Shown here piece by piece: positions 38,946 through 52,775 of a DNA stretch of 64,000 nucleotides. Source of the stretch: Delphinapterus leucas (lineage: Eukaryota > Chordata > Mammalia > Artiodactyla > Monodontidae); contig NW_022098076.1 of NCBI RefSeq assembly GCF_002288925.2, forward strand, positions 81,841,423-81,905,422, given 5' to 3'. Position 1 is the first letter of the stretch. The number at the start of each line of letters is the position of its first letter. The notes under the pieces are model-generated. The model saw nothing but the letters and a program-made list of their open reading frames with translations. It did not search any database and was not told the origin of the DNA. A program made the translations under genes and the position numbers.

Positions 38946-39092
38946 CAGTCAGCCTTCCATATCCATGGAACTCGCAGATACAGGGTTGACTGTACTATGC
39001 CATTTTATGTAAGGGACTTGAGCATCCTCAGATTTTGGTATCTGAAGAGGTCCTATAACCAATCCCCCATGGAGAGCGAGGGACTACGGTAT
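38946..39092. mobile_element. MER2-like Tigger-derived MITE, deleted
   Basis: Begins CAGTCAGCCTTCCATATCCA and carries CATTTTATGTAAGGGACTTG, GCATCCTCAGATTTTGGTAT and ACCAATCCCCCATGG near its far end, as in MER2 elements, but the interior is mostly missing. Confidence 0.65.
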
Positions 39093-39289
39093 AATCCCTC
39101 ACATGCTGAATAACTGACAGAATCTCTTGAACTCTCATCTATGGGCATCAAATGTCAGGAAAAAAAATAGTGTTTAGGCTTAGCAAATAAACAGCTAAAA
39201 CAAAAGTACCTTAAGAGGACAACTATGCTAAATGAAAGTCAGTAAAATGTAGCCTTCTTTCAGAAACAATATTCCCCTACTTCATATCT

Positions 39290-40560
39290 CCTATTCTTCC
39301 AGTGTCATTTAAATCATTTTAATCCCCAGAGCTCTGTCCTTGGTTCTTCTTTTCACTCTACACTGGCTGCACTTCCATTCATTATCATAGTTACAACTAC
39401 TATATATATATACTTCTAGGGTTCTAAAATTTACAAGGCTCTAGATTGGCAAGGGATTCTGGAGCCTCCTAAAACTGCATATAAAATTTTGCAAATATAA
39501 TGTGTGTGCACTTCTTTTCTGGATGGTGGGTCACTAGCTCTTATCAGATTTCCCAAGAAGTTTGGTCCTCATCTCAAAGAAGATAAATTACTGGCTTACA
39601 TGTTAATTGCTCCCAAATCTATATTGCCAGCCCAGAAGTTCCCCCAAAGCCTTAACTACTGTATTCAACCACCTGCTGGATATGCCCAACCAAATTTTCC
39701 AGACACATATCAAACTTATCATGTCCAAAATTTCTGGTAAACTCACTCTCCAAACACACCCAAATCGTCTTTCTGTATTCTCTAATTCAGTAGCGGCAAC
39801 ACAAACCACCTAGTTATACAAGCTAGAAGCGTAAGCCTTAACTTTTCTTCTTTCCTCTCTCTCATCCCTTTCTCATCCAATCATCAAGTGCTACCAACAT
39901 CAGGCCCAAGAGATTTCTCAAATATGCCCCCAATCTTTCATCCTGAATACTGTTGCCCTAAAACTTTCATCTAGATTACTGCAACAGCCTTCCAGCCACC
40001 GTGAACTCTAATAACCTCTTGGAATCCATCTTCCTCAAAATCATTAAAATAACCACATCAGCATCACACCCCTGTTCAAAACCCACCTCTCATTAGCAAC
40101 TGGGGGGGGGTGTGTGCCTTAAAAGGGAACATAACACTTCATGATCTAGTCAGTCTATGCCTACTTCTCTAACTTCATCTTTCACTAACTACTACCTATC
40201 TTACATTCACTTCCTGGCAACATTAAACCAGTGGTTATTCCTGTCCACTGTCACACCTCCCCTCCACACACCACCCTCTCATGTCTTCTTTATACACCCC
40301 TTTTCTGCCTCTTTGATTCTTTACATAGCTTCTGAACACAGCTCAGGTGTCACATCCTCCAAAAATCCTTCCCTGACCTCCTCAAGCAAAGCTAACAACT
40401 CTTTCTCAGCTCTTTCATAATACTCAGGTTATATCTATCACTACACTACCATACTGCTGCATAATTATCTGTTTGTGAATCTTTTTCCTCCATTAGACTA
40501 TGAGATAGTTGAGGGATTGTGCATTTTTCTTCAATGTTACTTAGAAGGCCGTAAACAAAT
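39290..40560 (+). mobile_element. L2 LINE 3' block
   Basis: TTTCTCATCCAATCATCAAG, AGATTACTGCAACAGCCTTCC, CACCCCTGTTCAAAACCC, TTCATGATCTAGTCAGTCTATGC, CAGGTGTCACATCCTCC and TTCCCTGACCTCC occur in L2 order; a G run (40104-40112) interrupts it. Plus-strand frames of 68-87 codons here are by-products. Confidence 0.65.
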
Positions 40561-42384
40561 GTCTGGGGAATGTTGTTTTACCTATGTTATACCAATGCAA
40601 TTTTGAAAACATGAACATTTGAATTACCAAGCACAATGATACTGAAAAATAATTTAACGTGTTTATGTAACGATTAATGTAATTTTAAAATAAAAATATA
40701 TTTTCCAAACAGAAATAAAGTACAATAATGTACAAGCAAAAGACTCTCAAATTTCATATATCAAGTAGTATTTTCACATTCACCTAACTAAATGCTTCAA
40801 AAGGCTGCTTAATCATTAACTTTATTAATAAATGTTAACTAGGAGGAAAACAGTGGATAAAAAAAGGCTATTCAGGAGGAGATCTACAAGTTACAGTCTT
40901 TCCCTAAATCAAATAAGTCCAAAAACAATACACCCAAGGTAACAGGCTTCAAGTACATTTGCTACATACCCGCTTTGGTCCTGGCATCAAATGAGCAGTG
41001 GCAAAATAATTACATTACTGATTAATTGATGGGTGAATCTCTCACCTATCCTTGATAGAGAATACAACATTAACTGTCAATGAAAGTTAAAAGGACTAGA
41101 TGATAAACTCTAAGTCATCAATGTTAACCATTAAAAACATCACTCTAGACTTCACTCACAGTCATTTAAAAGCCCTAACACTTTAAAGTAATACTCCAAA
41201 GTATTTGAGCAGGATTTTAATCCCATTGATGAAACTGATTTACTCAGGTTGCAATAACTACAAATACACTCAGGAAGGGATCTGGTAACAATGCTTCAGC
41301 AAAACAATAAAATGATAAAATGCACACATACATATATACACAAACATTTAATGTCTGCTTATTTTAGATATATACTGCATCTTTCCCCAACAAGCTCAAG
41401 TTACAAAGTGTTCAGCAAAGTAAATTCATTTAGCAAGAAAAGAAACAAAAGCTCTTTTTCAAAGGAAAGATATAATTGAGTATTCTTAAATGTCCATGGT
41501 TTAGTGAGACCTCTTAGAAACCAAACAAGACTTTATTTTTTAAAAGTGACTTTTGCCCACTTCCCTGTCCCCAATCCAGGATTATAATCCCCTCATTAGT
41601 AAGTATCAATAACAAAAATAACACTAACAATCTTTATTTTCTTTCACAAACATCTCTGGTTCTTCATCTACATTACTTAAAAGATATAAAAACATAAGCC
41701 TTCAAAATGCTGCATTTAAAAGGATGTCAGTCTATTATACACTTACACATCTTGAAGGTTCTGTAATTACTGAGAGCTGGAGAACTACAGCATGAGCCAA
41801 TTAAAACTAAAAGGAAGAGAGAACTGTACTCTTCACATCCACTACACACAAAGGACAAGAAGTCTTTAGTCCCCTGTGAATAATTTTCTACAAGAAATTT
41901 AGAACAGGGTGGGTGGGGGAAAAGGGTGAGAATTTGAAATTCCAGGCAATTCAGAATGACACAGCTAGAAAAAAAATAAACAAGGAAAAATGCTTGATCG
42001 TAATTTTGAGCTTCAGCCTCAAAAAAGCTGTTTTGGTACAAATATCTGAGGAATGGCAATATTCTAGATAAATACAACTAAGCCATAAATTTTGTAAGGA
42101 AGTTCCCTCCCAGATTATAAGCACCTTAGACTAATATCAAGTCTCTGTTCCCTTATTTTATTGTATCCTTTTTAATACATGTTATGATTCTTAGTTGATT
42201 TGAATGCAGTCCCGTTAGAGTTAGTAATGATGATGAACCTATTTGATGACCAATGGCTACACAATGACTTATGACGTCTCCAATAATCCCATTTATTCAT
42301 CAGTTAATTTTTAAACATCCTCAACCATCAAAAGATAGCCAAAGATCCAAGCTTTGAGGAAACAGCCCAGTGGGACACATTCAG

Positions 42385-42530
42385 ATTCTGGGCAAGTTAT
42401 TTAACCTTCCAAACTTCACTTTCCTCATCTGCTTGTAACAAGAGAAATGGGAGAAGATGGTGTATTGTGTGGCAATTAAGAAAGTTTGTGAAAGCATCCG
42501 ACACACATCACTTGCTCAATAAATTTCTTT
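42385..42530 (+). mobile_element. MIR
   Basis: CTGGGCAAGTTATTTAACC, CACTTTCCTCATCTGCTTG and CACTTGCTCAATAAATTTC match the 3' two thirds of MIR. Confidence 0.6.
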
Positions 42531-43989
42531 TTCTTTACTACAAGGAAGAAACATACAGCCTTCTGTGCTGGAATTGTGCTGCCAAAAGTAATGACTGATA
42601 ATGACAATTATCAATTAGAAAAGCACAGTAGCCCGGGAAAATGCTATGAAATCACAAATTAAGGCTGAGCTACACTCAACTGGCCTCTAATATCACTAAA
42701 TTACAGAACAGTAACATTTACAATGAGAAAGTTAAATCATCAACAGAAGGTTCAATTATTATAATCTGCATTTCAGTTGTCAACATGAGTAGGCTGTTCA
42801 AAAATCAATTTAAAAATCTGGAACATTTCTTTCAAAGACTAAGTTCAAGCTTTCACATTAGCCTGTTAAAGTTCAGTTAAGTCACAAATGACTTAAGAGT
42901 ACTACCAATATTCTTTCAATGATATCTCTGTGAATGATCTTCGCATATGTGAAAAAATGTATATGTAACATTTCATAGTCTGATGATGACCACAAAAAAT
43001 AATATGCAATCATAAGTATTCTCCCTGAGTCAAGAAGTTTGTCACTCTCCTATTGGTGCTATTTTCGCTGATATAAAGAGATGTTATTGGCACCCTGAAA
43101 CACGTTTTACCCAGAGAATACAATATTCATCTTGACTAGAACTCTTCAAACATAGAGACTCTCCCTATTAAGAAGATTAGTTATTACATCTGTAAGATCA
43201 ACACTTTAAAATTATAAAAACATTTGCTGTATTTCTCAATATACTATTAAATCCCAATAATAGTAAGGGCTCGTGTATAAACTAGCTCTTAAACATTCAT
43301 CTGGAAAACAAAAATAATAGAAAAGCAAGAATCATATATTTTTGGATGGAATCTCAAGCAGTAGTAATGCTACAGACAAAAAATACTTCATATCTAAGTG
43401 CATGTTTGAGTTCCATATTTCTATCCTACAATCTAAAACTATGAATTTTAATAAAAAATGACAATACTTTGTTCTCTTTAGCTTACGTCGCTATTTTTTT
43501 TTGAAATGGATAAACCCAGTTTTTCTAAAACTATGATAAAGTGTAAAGATGTATAAAACTGTTGGACAATAACAAAGTAGTTTATACCAGAATCAGCTAC
43601 ACACACTCCAAAGAGAAAAAAACATGTAAAACAATACAAATTGCCAGTTAGCTCTGTCTTTGAATGAACCTAACCATAAACTAAATGTGATATGACAGCA
43701 AAAGGCCTATAACATAAAATTATTACAAAAATCTGACATCAAATCTCAAAATTTCTCTAAAACTACCAACTTACACAAAAAGAAGTATGTAAGAACATAG
43801 CTAACTTTTTCACTGCTTCATATTAGCATTTAATCATCACCACTGAAATATACCATTCTTATTCTAAGGTTGAAAAGATAGGTGACATTTGCAACATCAC
43901 AAAATGTTTTAGAGCAAAGGAGAACACACCAGCATTCGCTTTCTAGACTGAAATTTTAAGAGTGGAAATAAGCCTAAGAAAACCCCAAA

Positions 43990-44115
43990 TTAAAATCTCT
44001 TCATTTTACAAATGAAGAAACTGAAGCTAAGTAGCTTATCCACGATCACTCAGCTAGTTAGAGCAATGAAGGAATCCATGTGTCCTGAGCTAAGGACCCT
44101 TCCGTTACACCATGT
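43990..44115 (-). mobile_element. MIR fragment, inverted
   Basis: CATTTTACAAATGAAGAAACTGAAGC, CACGATCACTCAGCTAGTTAG and TTCCGTTACACCATG match inverted MIR. Confidence 0.65.
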
Positions 44116-44592
44116 CAACTCAAATCACCTGAGTGTCTGATATTACAAAATCAATTTATAATTAACAGGCTAATATTAACACTGAATTATTAAGGCTTTA
44201 TGCTTATTTCAGTTTGGTCTAGAGAAAAGAGCTTTTAACCAGAAATCAGGCTTTTAGTCATGGTTCTTCCATAAATTCAAGCTGTAAGTATCCTTTGGGT
44301 AAAATCACCCTCTCCAGTTCTCCACTTCCCCATGTATTAAATATGATTAGAACATATTCTCTCTAAAGTCCTTTCTGGCTCTTAAAAATTAAAATATGAA
44401 AACAAATAGCAAATAAATTACTTGTTTTTTTGGCTAATGATAACGTTCATCAAAATAATACACTTCTTTCATGTCTCATTTGCTTATTTTAAACTACCTG
44501 ATCTTCGTACTTCAAAATTCATTTCATTGTTTAACCTACTACTTCTTAATACATTCTGAAAGACATAAAATCACTTTTCTCTAAACATATAT

Positions 44593-44804
44593 ATATATTT
44601 TTTTTTTTTTTGGCGCTATGCGGGCCTCTCACTGTTGTGGTCTCTCCCATTGCGGAGCACAGGCTCTGGACGTGCAGGCTCAGCGGCCATGGCTCACGGA
44701 CCCAGCCGCTCCGCGGCATGTGGGATCTTCCCGGACCGGGGCATGAACCCGTGTCCCCTGCATCGGCAGGCGGACTCTCAACCACTGCGCCACCAGGGAA
44801 GCCC
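44593..44804 (-). mobile_element. CHR-2-type SINE, inverted
   Basis: Reverse-strand copy starting GGGCTTCCCTGGTGGCGCAG at 44804 and ending in a T run (A-tail) near 44598-44611. Target duplications TAAACATATAT lie at 44582-44592 and 44805-44815. Long internal form. Confidence 0.94.
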
Positions 44805-45021
44805 TAAACATATATTTACAAGATAAATTTCTAATTGAAAAAAGTTTAAAAATGTGTACTATCAGTCTTTAACTTAAAAAGGAAAGTGTTAACTAAGAAA
44901 TACGTCAACTAATATATCCTTCCTATTGGTTATGATTTTGACTGCTTTATTCAATACACACTATGACTCCCTTAAGCAATTTATATATTAAAATTTTACT
45001 GAACAACACAGGCATCCATCG

Positions 45022-45065
45022 ATTCAAAGTTTTTATAACATGTATTCAAAGTTTTTATAACAGGT
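45022..45065 (+). repeat. 22-bp tandem duplication
   Basis: The unit beginning ATTCAAAGTTTTTATAACA occurs at 45022-45043 and 45044-45065 with one mismatch. Confidence 0.9.
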
Positions 45066-45314
45066 ATTCTCTTATGAGAGGTGCATATACTTTGAATCTA
45101 GTGAGGTTTAAAGCTTGCAAAAGCTCCTTCCAAGATCTGGAAACTAATTTTGAATCCTTTTTATAAAGAGAGTACTGCAGTGTATAAGCTTCAGGGGCCC
45201 TAGATCCGTCCCTGGGTAATCATTTAAACGGCAAGCTTAGAATTAACTTTCCAATATATTCCTATTATGAAAGTAAATATTTCAGAATCTAGCAAATTCT
45301 TAACGGAATATAAT

Positions 45315-45555
45315 TAAGGCAGTGTGGTGTAATGAAAAGAACATGAATTTCTGAGACAGATACACCTGGGATCTGAATTCCAGCTCTGTCCTTCCATAGG
45401 TATATATGTAATACACATATTTTACTATGTCTCTCTGAGCCCCAGGATAGATTTAAAACAGAAGTAACATCTAAAGATTGTTCTGAGAATTTGAGATAAT
45501 TATAGTTCAAAGAGCCTAACACAAGGTAGACACTGAACAAGTTGTAGTTACTCAT
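45315..45555 (+). mobile_element. MIR
   Basis: AGTGTGGTGTAATGAAAAGA, CACCTGGGATCTGAATTCCAG and AGCCTAACACAAGGTAGACA follow MIR from near its start to its end. Confidence 0.7.
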
Positions 45556-47189
45556 CTTATAAAGCAACTTCTCATACTATTAAATAAATTGAAAAGGGAA
45601 GGAGAAAAAGAATTTTTCATGATTACTTTCAAGAGGACAGGGCAAATAGAAGAGGCTAAGTGTTGCTCAGTTAAGAGCTGCTTTAGGTAAGGATGACTTG
45701 CAATCAGTACGTTAAAGCATTCCTCTTAGCAAGAACGGCTTGCTTTTATAGAAAACCGTCTCTAAGGAATCTTGTATTTTCTTAAAGTAGGTAAAAGATA
45801 TCCCTTTGAAGTCTTTATTCATTTTCTTAGCAGTAACCTTTCTCATTTAAAGAGCAAATTCAGGTCCATTCCTTTCTCAATGATCACTAGATAAATGGAA
45901 GTCAAATTAAGAAATTTTACTTAATTTTCAACTTTAAAATTGACTTAAAAAAATAAAGAGCAAAAGCTCTTCTAGCAGCAAAAGCTCTGGATTAGTGGTT
46001 ACAACAACTACAGGATCAGTTCTCAATTTCTCAGTTGGTTAATGTTACCAACTTGGGAAAGTAGGACTCTCCTCAACTTTGAAAAGGCTTGATTAATGAC
46101 AGTGATTTTAAAGCAATAGTTAGAGAACTTTTTAAAAAGAAATCTTCTACACATAGAGCAATGTACAAACTGCTCTAAATGACTAGAGAGGGAAACTTCT
46201 GAAGATACCTACTCCACTCCTCCTAGGTCCTGGAGACCCTATAAGAGTTTCAAAATAAATGTCCTACATGAAACATATTACTTTTACTTGAAAATACTAA
46301 CTTTATGATTAGAAAATCATTTTAACTGTCTCAATGATGCCACTGTTTATTAGCAAGCACTTTCTGACATTATTTCTTTTAACCCTCACAATTAACCTGT
46401 GAGAAAGATTGCCATAGTTCCCATCTTAAAGATGAGAAAACAAACCAGAGTCTTGTCAGTTTATTCATTCAACATTGTTGGCTACTACTGTGCAGCACTG
46501 ACAAAGATCAATACAAAAAGACCTGCTGCCTCCTCTAAAGAAAATCATGTTCTAATAAAGGAGATACTGACTATTTGAAGAATTTTGGCTATGAAGGGAG
46601 ATGGTATGGTAGTTACCATGGTAGGGAAGACAGAAAAAGGAACATCTTCCTTCTCTGAGACCCAAGGGAAGGAGCTGAGAATGAGTAGAGATACAGGTTA
46701 ATGAATATAACCGAAAGAGAAGCAAGCTGAAGGAACTTACACAAGATAACTTTAGTAGTTAAGTTTCCTGAAAAAGAGAGATCAGAGAACTCTCAATAAA
46801 GAGCTTAAGGACAGTGATTAAAGTCTGAAATAGCTCATGCAGGAAAGGGGAGAGGGAGTTTACCAGGGACACAAAAATATTGCCCAGAGGCACTGACAGT
46901 CCAACTAGCTTGGAGACCACAGTCTTGGAATTTTCTCCAGGAGTGCACAATAGTCTAAAAAATATGAGCAGTGAAGGCAGATGAATGGAATGGTTCAAGA
47001 TGCTTTTTGCTGATATTTCTGGCCTCGCTCTGGGGAGGCAGTAGGAAAGAAGGGGCAACTAGCAACAGGCGCCACAGCCTGGGAGAATGCAAGGGGTCTT
47101 CTTGAAATCCAAGAGCACATTTAATGTGAGAAAGAAACAAGCAACAAGTAGGACAGAATAATGAAATAATAACAGTTTGTATTTATTTA

Positions 47190-47370
47190 TAATGCTTACT
47201 ATGTGCCAGACACTAAGAGCTTTATATGTATTAACTCTATCCTTACAACCATCTTATGAGGTAGGTACTATATTGTTTTCTCCCTTTTACAAAAGAGAGA
47301 ACACAGGCAGAAGTTAAGTGACTTGCTCAAGTCCTACATCTAATAAATGAAAGAGCTAGGATACAATGTA
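47190..47370 (-). mobile_element. MIR, inverted
   Basis: TTACTATGTGCCAGACACTAAG, ACAACCATCTTATGAGGTAGGTA and AAGTTAAGTGACTTGCTCAAG match inverted MIR closely. Confidence 0.8.
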
Positions 47371-47449
47371 ATATTGAAGTTTAAGATTTCTAAAGTAGCG
47401 GGATGACGAGCTCCAAGACAAAGTGAAGATCACTGTAATACAGAAGAGG

Positions 47450-47545
47450 CCAGATCTGTTTGATCATCACTGTATATTTAGTGCCAGACCTCTAGTAGGA
47501 ACACACAATAAATATACTTTAGAATGAATAGAAGAATGACTCTGC
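47450..47545 (+). mobile_element. L2 3'-end fragment
   Basis: CATCACTGTATATTTAGTGCC, CTAGTAGGAACACACAATAAATA and GAATGAATAG resemble the L2 terminus. Confidence 0.5.
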
Positions 47546-48789
47546 CCACATGCACTGGATAAAGTTACAATTTAAGCTACAGAGAATGTCTGTGAATAAG
47601 GTATTGAAGTCTTCAGTGACTGAGGGAGCATATGTACGAAGTTAGGAGATGGTCACAAGAAGCACTCAAAAGAATAGTTCACGAGGGCCCAAGACACAAG
47701 AGGATCACAGATGTGGCAATGAATGGCATCTGGGCCCAGTGATTCAAGGATTATAAGGAAAAAAGACACCTCAATTCAAGAATATAAGTCTGTATCCTCA
47801 GGGCAAAGGTAAATTTCAGATGAAAAGAATTCACAGAACAGGCTGATGATACAGGGTAGCCAACCTGCAATGGAAGTAGGGGATCACCATGTATAGTTAA
47901 CAGGCTGGGAGGAAGGTGTCATGGTGGAAGGAAAAAACATAGAGTACAGCTAGTAAACAGAAAAGACTAGGCCAGAGATTAAGTCTTCTGACACGCCAAT
48001 CCAAGGTTACTGCCAGTACATACTACCTTTACTTTCAAGTCATTACAGTTTCAGGAGATTAGACTGACTAACCTTTAAGGGAAGTGCCACATGATCATTA
48101 ATGACCTACAAATTAAGACTTCACTTACAGCTGAAAAGAGTTCAAACATTTTGGAGTACTACCTGCATCGATTTACCTAAGTAATGAATTTCTATGGTTT
48201 GTCTTAAAGGACTAGTTTCTCATTTAATCGGTCATTCACTAACCACCCACACTGTGTCTAACACTATGCTAAGTACTTCCAGGTTCAAAAGGGTGTCTGG
48301 TATAAGCTTTGGGCAGGGACCGCAGCCTAGTTCATGAGTGAAACAAAAAAGAGCGTGGAAGAAAAAAAGGAAGGAAATAAAAACAAAATGTATTTTTAGA
48401 TAAACACTTAATGTACATATTAGAATGTACACACCAAATGAGTGTTTACTCCTTCAATAAAGTTACCCCAGAAAGATTACATACTTATTCCGATGATTAT
48501 GTGATAATCACTACTGGATCTTCTCTTTTGAATCTACCCCTCACCCAAGAGCCAGTGGCATTCTTTCGAAGCACCCCAGTGGTACCAAACCTATATCCTG
48601 ACACGGAGTTCTTAATGTGGTTCACAGATTGATTCTGTAAGCTTTTCAAAATGTAAGTTCTAAAAATGTAAGCACCAAAAAATGGCGGCATCACTAAAAT
48701 AACTGTACAGTAAATAAAATTACTTGCAAAAATAACATTCAATTTTAATATATAAACTGTGGCATAATCATGGCTAAATGTTGGTATAA

Positions 48790-49012
48790 CAATAGTTAAT
48801 TGTGTGCTAGGTCCTGTTCTAATACTTTTTTTTTTAATCTCACAACAGCCCTGTAAGATAGGTCTTATAAATATTCTAATTTTACAGAGGAGAAAACTGA
48901 GGCTAGAAGTGTTAAGTAACTTGTTAAAGATAACACAACTAGAAAGAGGTGGAGCTGACATTCAAACTCTGACAGTCCAGAGCCCACCCTCTTAACTATC
49001 ATGCTCTCAGTC
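48790..49012 (-). mobile_element. MIR, inverted
   Basis: TGTGTGCTAGGTCCTGTTCTAA, CACAACAGCCCTGTAAGATAGG, TTTTACAGAGGAGAAAACTGAGG and CACAACTAGAAAGAGGTGGAGC match. Confidence 0.8.
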
Positions 49013-49234
49013 TCTTTACTTTTTAGTCATACTTCTAAAACATATGTTGAATACCCTAATGTAAAACTAAATGAAAATTCCCTACAGACTATCCATAGTT
49101 TTACTCTTACAAGTAGGCAAAGAAATGCAAAATAAAGCATTGAAGTACTATTTTTTTCACCTACAAAATTAAAGATATGTTAGCTAAGACACTGCTACGT
49201 GGTAGACATTACTGTTACAAGCTTGAGAGAGGTA

Positions 49235-49475
49235 ATTAACTCTTAAAGCATTCACTTTAGAGCCAGACTACCTAGGTTAGAAAGAACCCTAGTTCTGCCA
49301 CTTACAAGCAAAGTGATCTTAAGCAAACTACTTAACCTCTCAAGGCCTCTTAGGTAAAAAAAGATGATAATAGTAGTATTCTATTGTGCAAATGAAATTA
49401 GTTTACACATGCAAAGTACAGAGAACAACTGTATGGCATATGATAAGCATTCGGTGAGTGGTACTATTATTACTC
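49235..49475 (+). mobile_element. MIR
   Basis: CACTTTAGAGCCAGACTACCTAGG, TTCTGCCACTTACAAGC, TACTTAACCTCTCAAGGCCTC and GATAAGCATTCGGTGAG match MIR order. Confidence 0.8.
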
Positions 49476-52400
49476 CTACCCTTCTGGAGGTCCATTTGGT
49501 AATATGTATCAATTACGTCGAGCCCAGTAATTCCATAATCATGGATGGGCTCAAATATTTATGTGCCTAAATAGTCTCAGTTGCATTCTTTATAATAGAA
49601 AAATACGAATTCACTGGAATCAATCAAAATACCTGTCAGTAGGGAAATGTATAAGCCAAGGTACTGGAGAGTATTATCCAGTCATCCAAAATCATGTTTT
49701 CAATATATTTAACATGGAAATAAATGTACAGTGAGATACTATATATTTTTTAAAAGGCAGCATATGAAAAGGTCGTACCTCAATTTTACTGTGTGCTTAT
49801 ACATTTATGAAAGATTAAAAGGAAACACATCAAAATGTTAATATGGCTTATTTCCAAGTGGTAGGGTTACAGGTGATATTTATTTCCTTACTTATAAGTT
49901 TAGATATCTATTAAATTTTCTATCATGAATATGCATCACTTTTCTAATTAGAAAAGCTACTAAAATGAATTCATAGCTTTGACAGACTACTACTGAATAG
50001 TTTTCACAATAGAAAGACACTAACTGTACTTCATGTTTTATCTCAGTGATTTCTTACTAGTAGCACTTTTACTTTTTTGCTGACTTTACAATGGACAAAC
50101 AAGAACTATTTTCAAAGTTCCACTATTTAAAACTACAAATTGTCCAATAACTTTTATAAAAATCTAACAAAACTGTTAACACCCAGATACTCTTGAATAA
50201 AGATAACAGCAAAAAATTATCTCTAAGGTCTCCCAACTTATAACACAAAGGGAAGACATACTACTTTTTCCAGTCTTAATTATATATTCTTGTTGAAATA
50301 GAGAAATGCTATTATTACTTAGCTACATTTAATGAATGAATGATGTACAAACAAATGACACTTTCTCTATTTTGTTTGAAAGAACTGACTTTGTGACTAG
50401 TGTATTATTTAAAAGGCCAAATTCTCACATTATATTCTATACTACTAAAATTGTTTCAAATTCAGTAACTTTAGTATTAATAATTTGGCAGTAATAATTT
50501 TCTTGGCTCCTGTGAACTTTCTAGGGCGATAACGCAAAATATACACTTTTATAGATAACTACTTTATCTTTTTATTTTTAAACTTCTAAAGCCTGAGAGG
50601 TACTAACAGCTACAACACAGCTGACTGTCCTAAAACCATTAAATAGAACAAAATCAGTCTAAGTGAAAGCAACACTTTAATGAATGTTATATCTTACTCC
50701 ATAACATCTCTGTAACAAAACACTAGAGAATGCAAAACAAACTTATAGTTAATTCCCCGCCCTGTGTGATTTCCAAAACTATTATTCAGTCTTTCTCTAT
50801 GTACAGTCCAGCTAGTTCTAGGCAACAACTACTTTCCCTAAGAGAAACCTATTTTGAAGATCAAAGCTGTTCCCCATATCTAGCAAATATCACTATAGCC
50901 AGGAAAAAGAAAAAAAACATTAACTGTCCCCATTTGTCATTAAATTCTTGTCCTCTTAAGTATTTAAGTACATCACAAATGATCTTAAAATTCATCTCTT
51001 TCTAATCTCAGTCATTTTGCGGGTTCCATCTAACAATAACTTCTACATCAGTTAACTGTTCACGCCACACAGGTGGTGCTCTGTGAAGCTCATCTAGAAC
51101 TATGGAGTGGACATCACAACCAGAGATTCATTATCATGATTTAGCATGCTTCTATAAACCAAAAACTGAAACCATTTCCAGATCACACTCGAAAGACAAT
51201 CACTTTCATAACACGTCTCCTAAACTCTGAAGGCTCAGACAAGAAGGCAAATCAGAGGAGAGACCAGTATTTCCATTCAACCATATCCCCTCCAAACCAA
51301 TCGAGCTTTTCAAGCCCACGTGGACAAACAGTGGACAGTACAGATGGTGAGTAATGGCTTTTCAAAGATAAGGACAAAAGGTTCACCTGACAGCACCTAA
51401 TCCTACATAGTGGAATAAAAGCTCAGGAGTGAGACACATGGCAACAGCAAGGAAAGAGGACCGGGAACTTCTGGGGGCAGCATTCTTTGGTCCAAATCCA
51501 TATCGTTTCCAGAAGTTTCCCAACTACAGACTTCTTCCTTAAAAAAGTTTTGTGGCCCTTGCTGTTACTTTGGGTACCAAAAAACCCCAAAAGATGTGAA
51601 ATGATATGTATTTTGTCCACTGCAGGAAAGTTTACAAACTGGAATAAATATTTCCTCCATCACCAATCTATAAGTACAGAAAGCTCTTCATTGTTTCCCA
51701 CCTTAAAAAGAACCAATTTCTCAGAAACTGATTTTACTGATGGGACTATAGCTGGAGTAGGTTTACACATTTACAAAATATCCTGTACCTTCACTTACTA
51801 TTTTGCAATGAAAACAAAACAATCCCGAAACATATTTTTATACTTTTTACACATCAATTTTATAAAACACACTCTGAAAAGAGCACTTGAGGCTTTCGAT
51901 TACACTGTAATTTCCCTTAGAGTAACTGTCTATCTCAAATGGTAATGTACAATAGTTTTAAGTATGCACACACGAGTACATATGAACATAATATTTTCTT
52001 TATGGAATAATATGCATTTACTACTTCTGACTAGCAATCCATGGAGACTATAGTTCTGTAAAAGACTGCTAACCTGGAATAAAAAAAAAAATTCTGAAGG
52101 TCTAGAAGCACTCAGTTACCAAATTAATCAGTGAAATACCACACCACTGAGGTATGTATCCATCCTTAATGAAGGTTCAGAGAACTATGACTTTAAAAGT
52201 TATACATTAAAAAATATAATGGTTCTTTTCAGTAGGAACTACTTATGAGTGATGTTAATACTTATGAAATAAAAAAAAATCTTAATGCTTTTAAAAATTA
52301 GCAGATATTAAGTACTGAATATCAAACACTAGCCACTTACAAACTTCATTTAAGGATTTTAGAAAAACTTAGAGGGCAACAAGTTTTAGACAGAAAGGGT

Positions 52401-52539
52401 CTAAACTAGCTCATGACCATAATGCTGCTTAAAAAAAAAATCAGTTTCAGTAGTATGTGGTAACTTGTCACATACTATTATACTCTTCAGCTAAAGGAAT
52501 AATGAAATTCTCTCCCACCACTTCCTCCCAACAATACAA

Positions 52540-52650
52540 GATCCAGAAGGGAGGGATACTGGTCTTTCAAGCTATACTGATATATCCCAAGACCCTAGGA
52601 CAGTGCCTGGCACACAGTCGTCAGTAATATTTGTTGAATGAATGAAGGAA
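52540..52650 (+). mobile_element. L2 3' end
   Basis: GACAGTGCCTGGCACACAGTCG and AATATTTGTTGAATGAATGAA are the L2 terminus. Confidence 0.75.
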
Positions 52651-52715
52651 TGGAAGAACAGGTAGGAACAGGCAAAACCAAGAGATCAATGAGTTGACTA
52701 CACATAAAGGTACAA

Positions 52716-52775
52716 CTGGTTAATCAGAATATCCACATAAGTAAGCTGGTTAATCAGAATATCCACATAAGTAAG
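52716..52775 (+). repeat. 30-bp exact tandem duplication
   Basis: The 30-bp unit beginning CTGGTTAATCAGAATATCCA occurs at 52716-52745 and again at 52746-52775 with no mismatch. Confidence 0.95.

Noticed and set aside
48497..48961. 154-codon minus-strand frame
   Set aside because: It overlaps an inverted MIR and carries no family signature; a chance read-through.
51487..51945. 152-codon plus-strand frame in CUL3 intron 1
   Set aside because: No recognisable motif, ordinary AT-rich composition, no splice or promoter context; chance frame.
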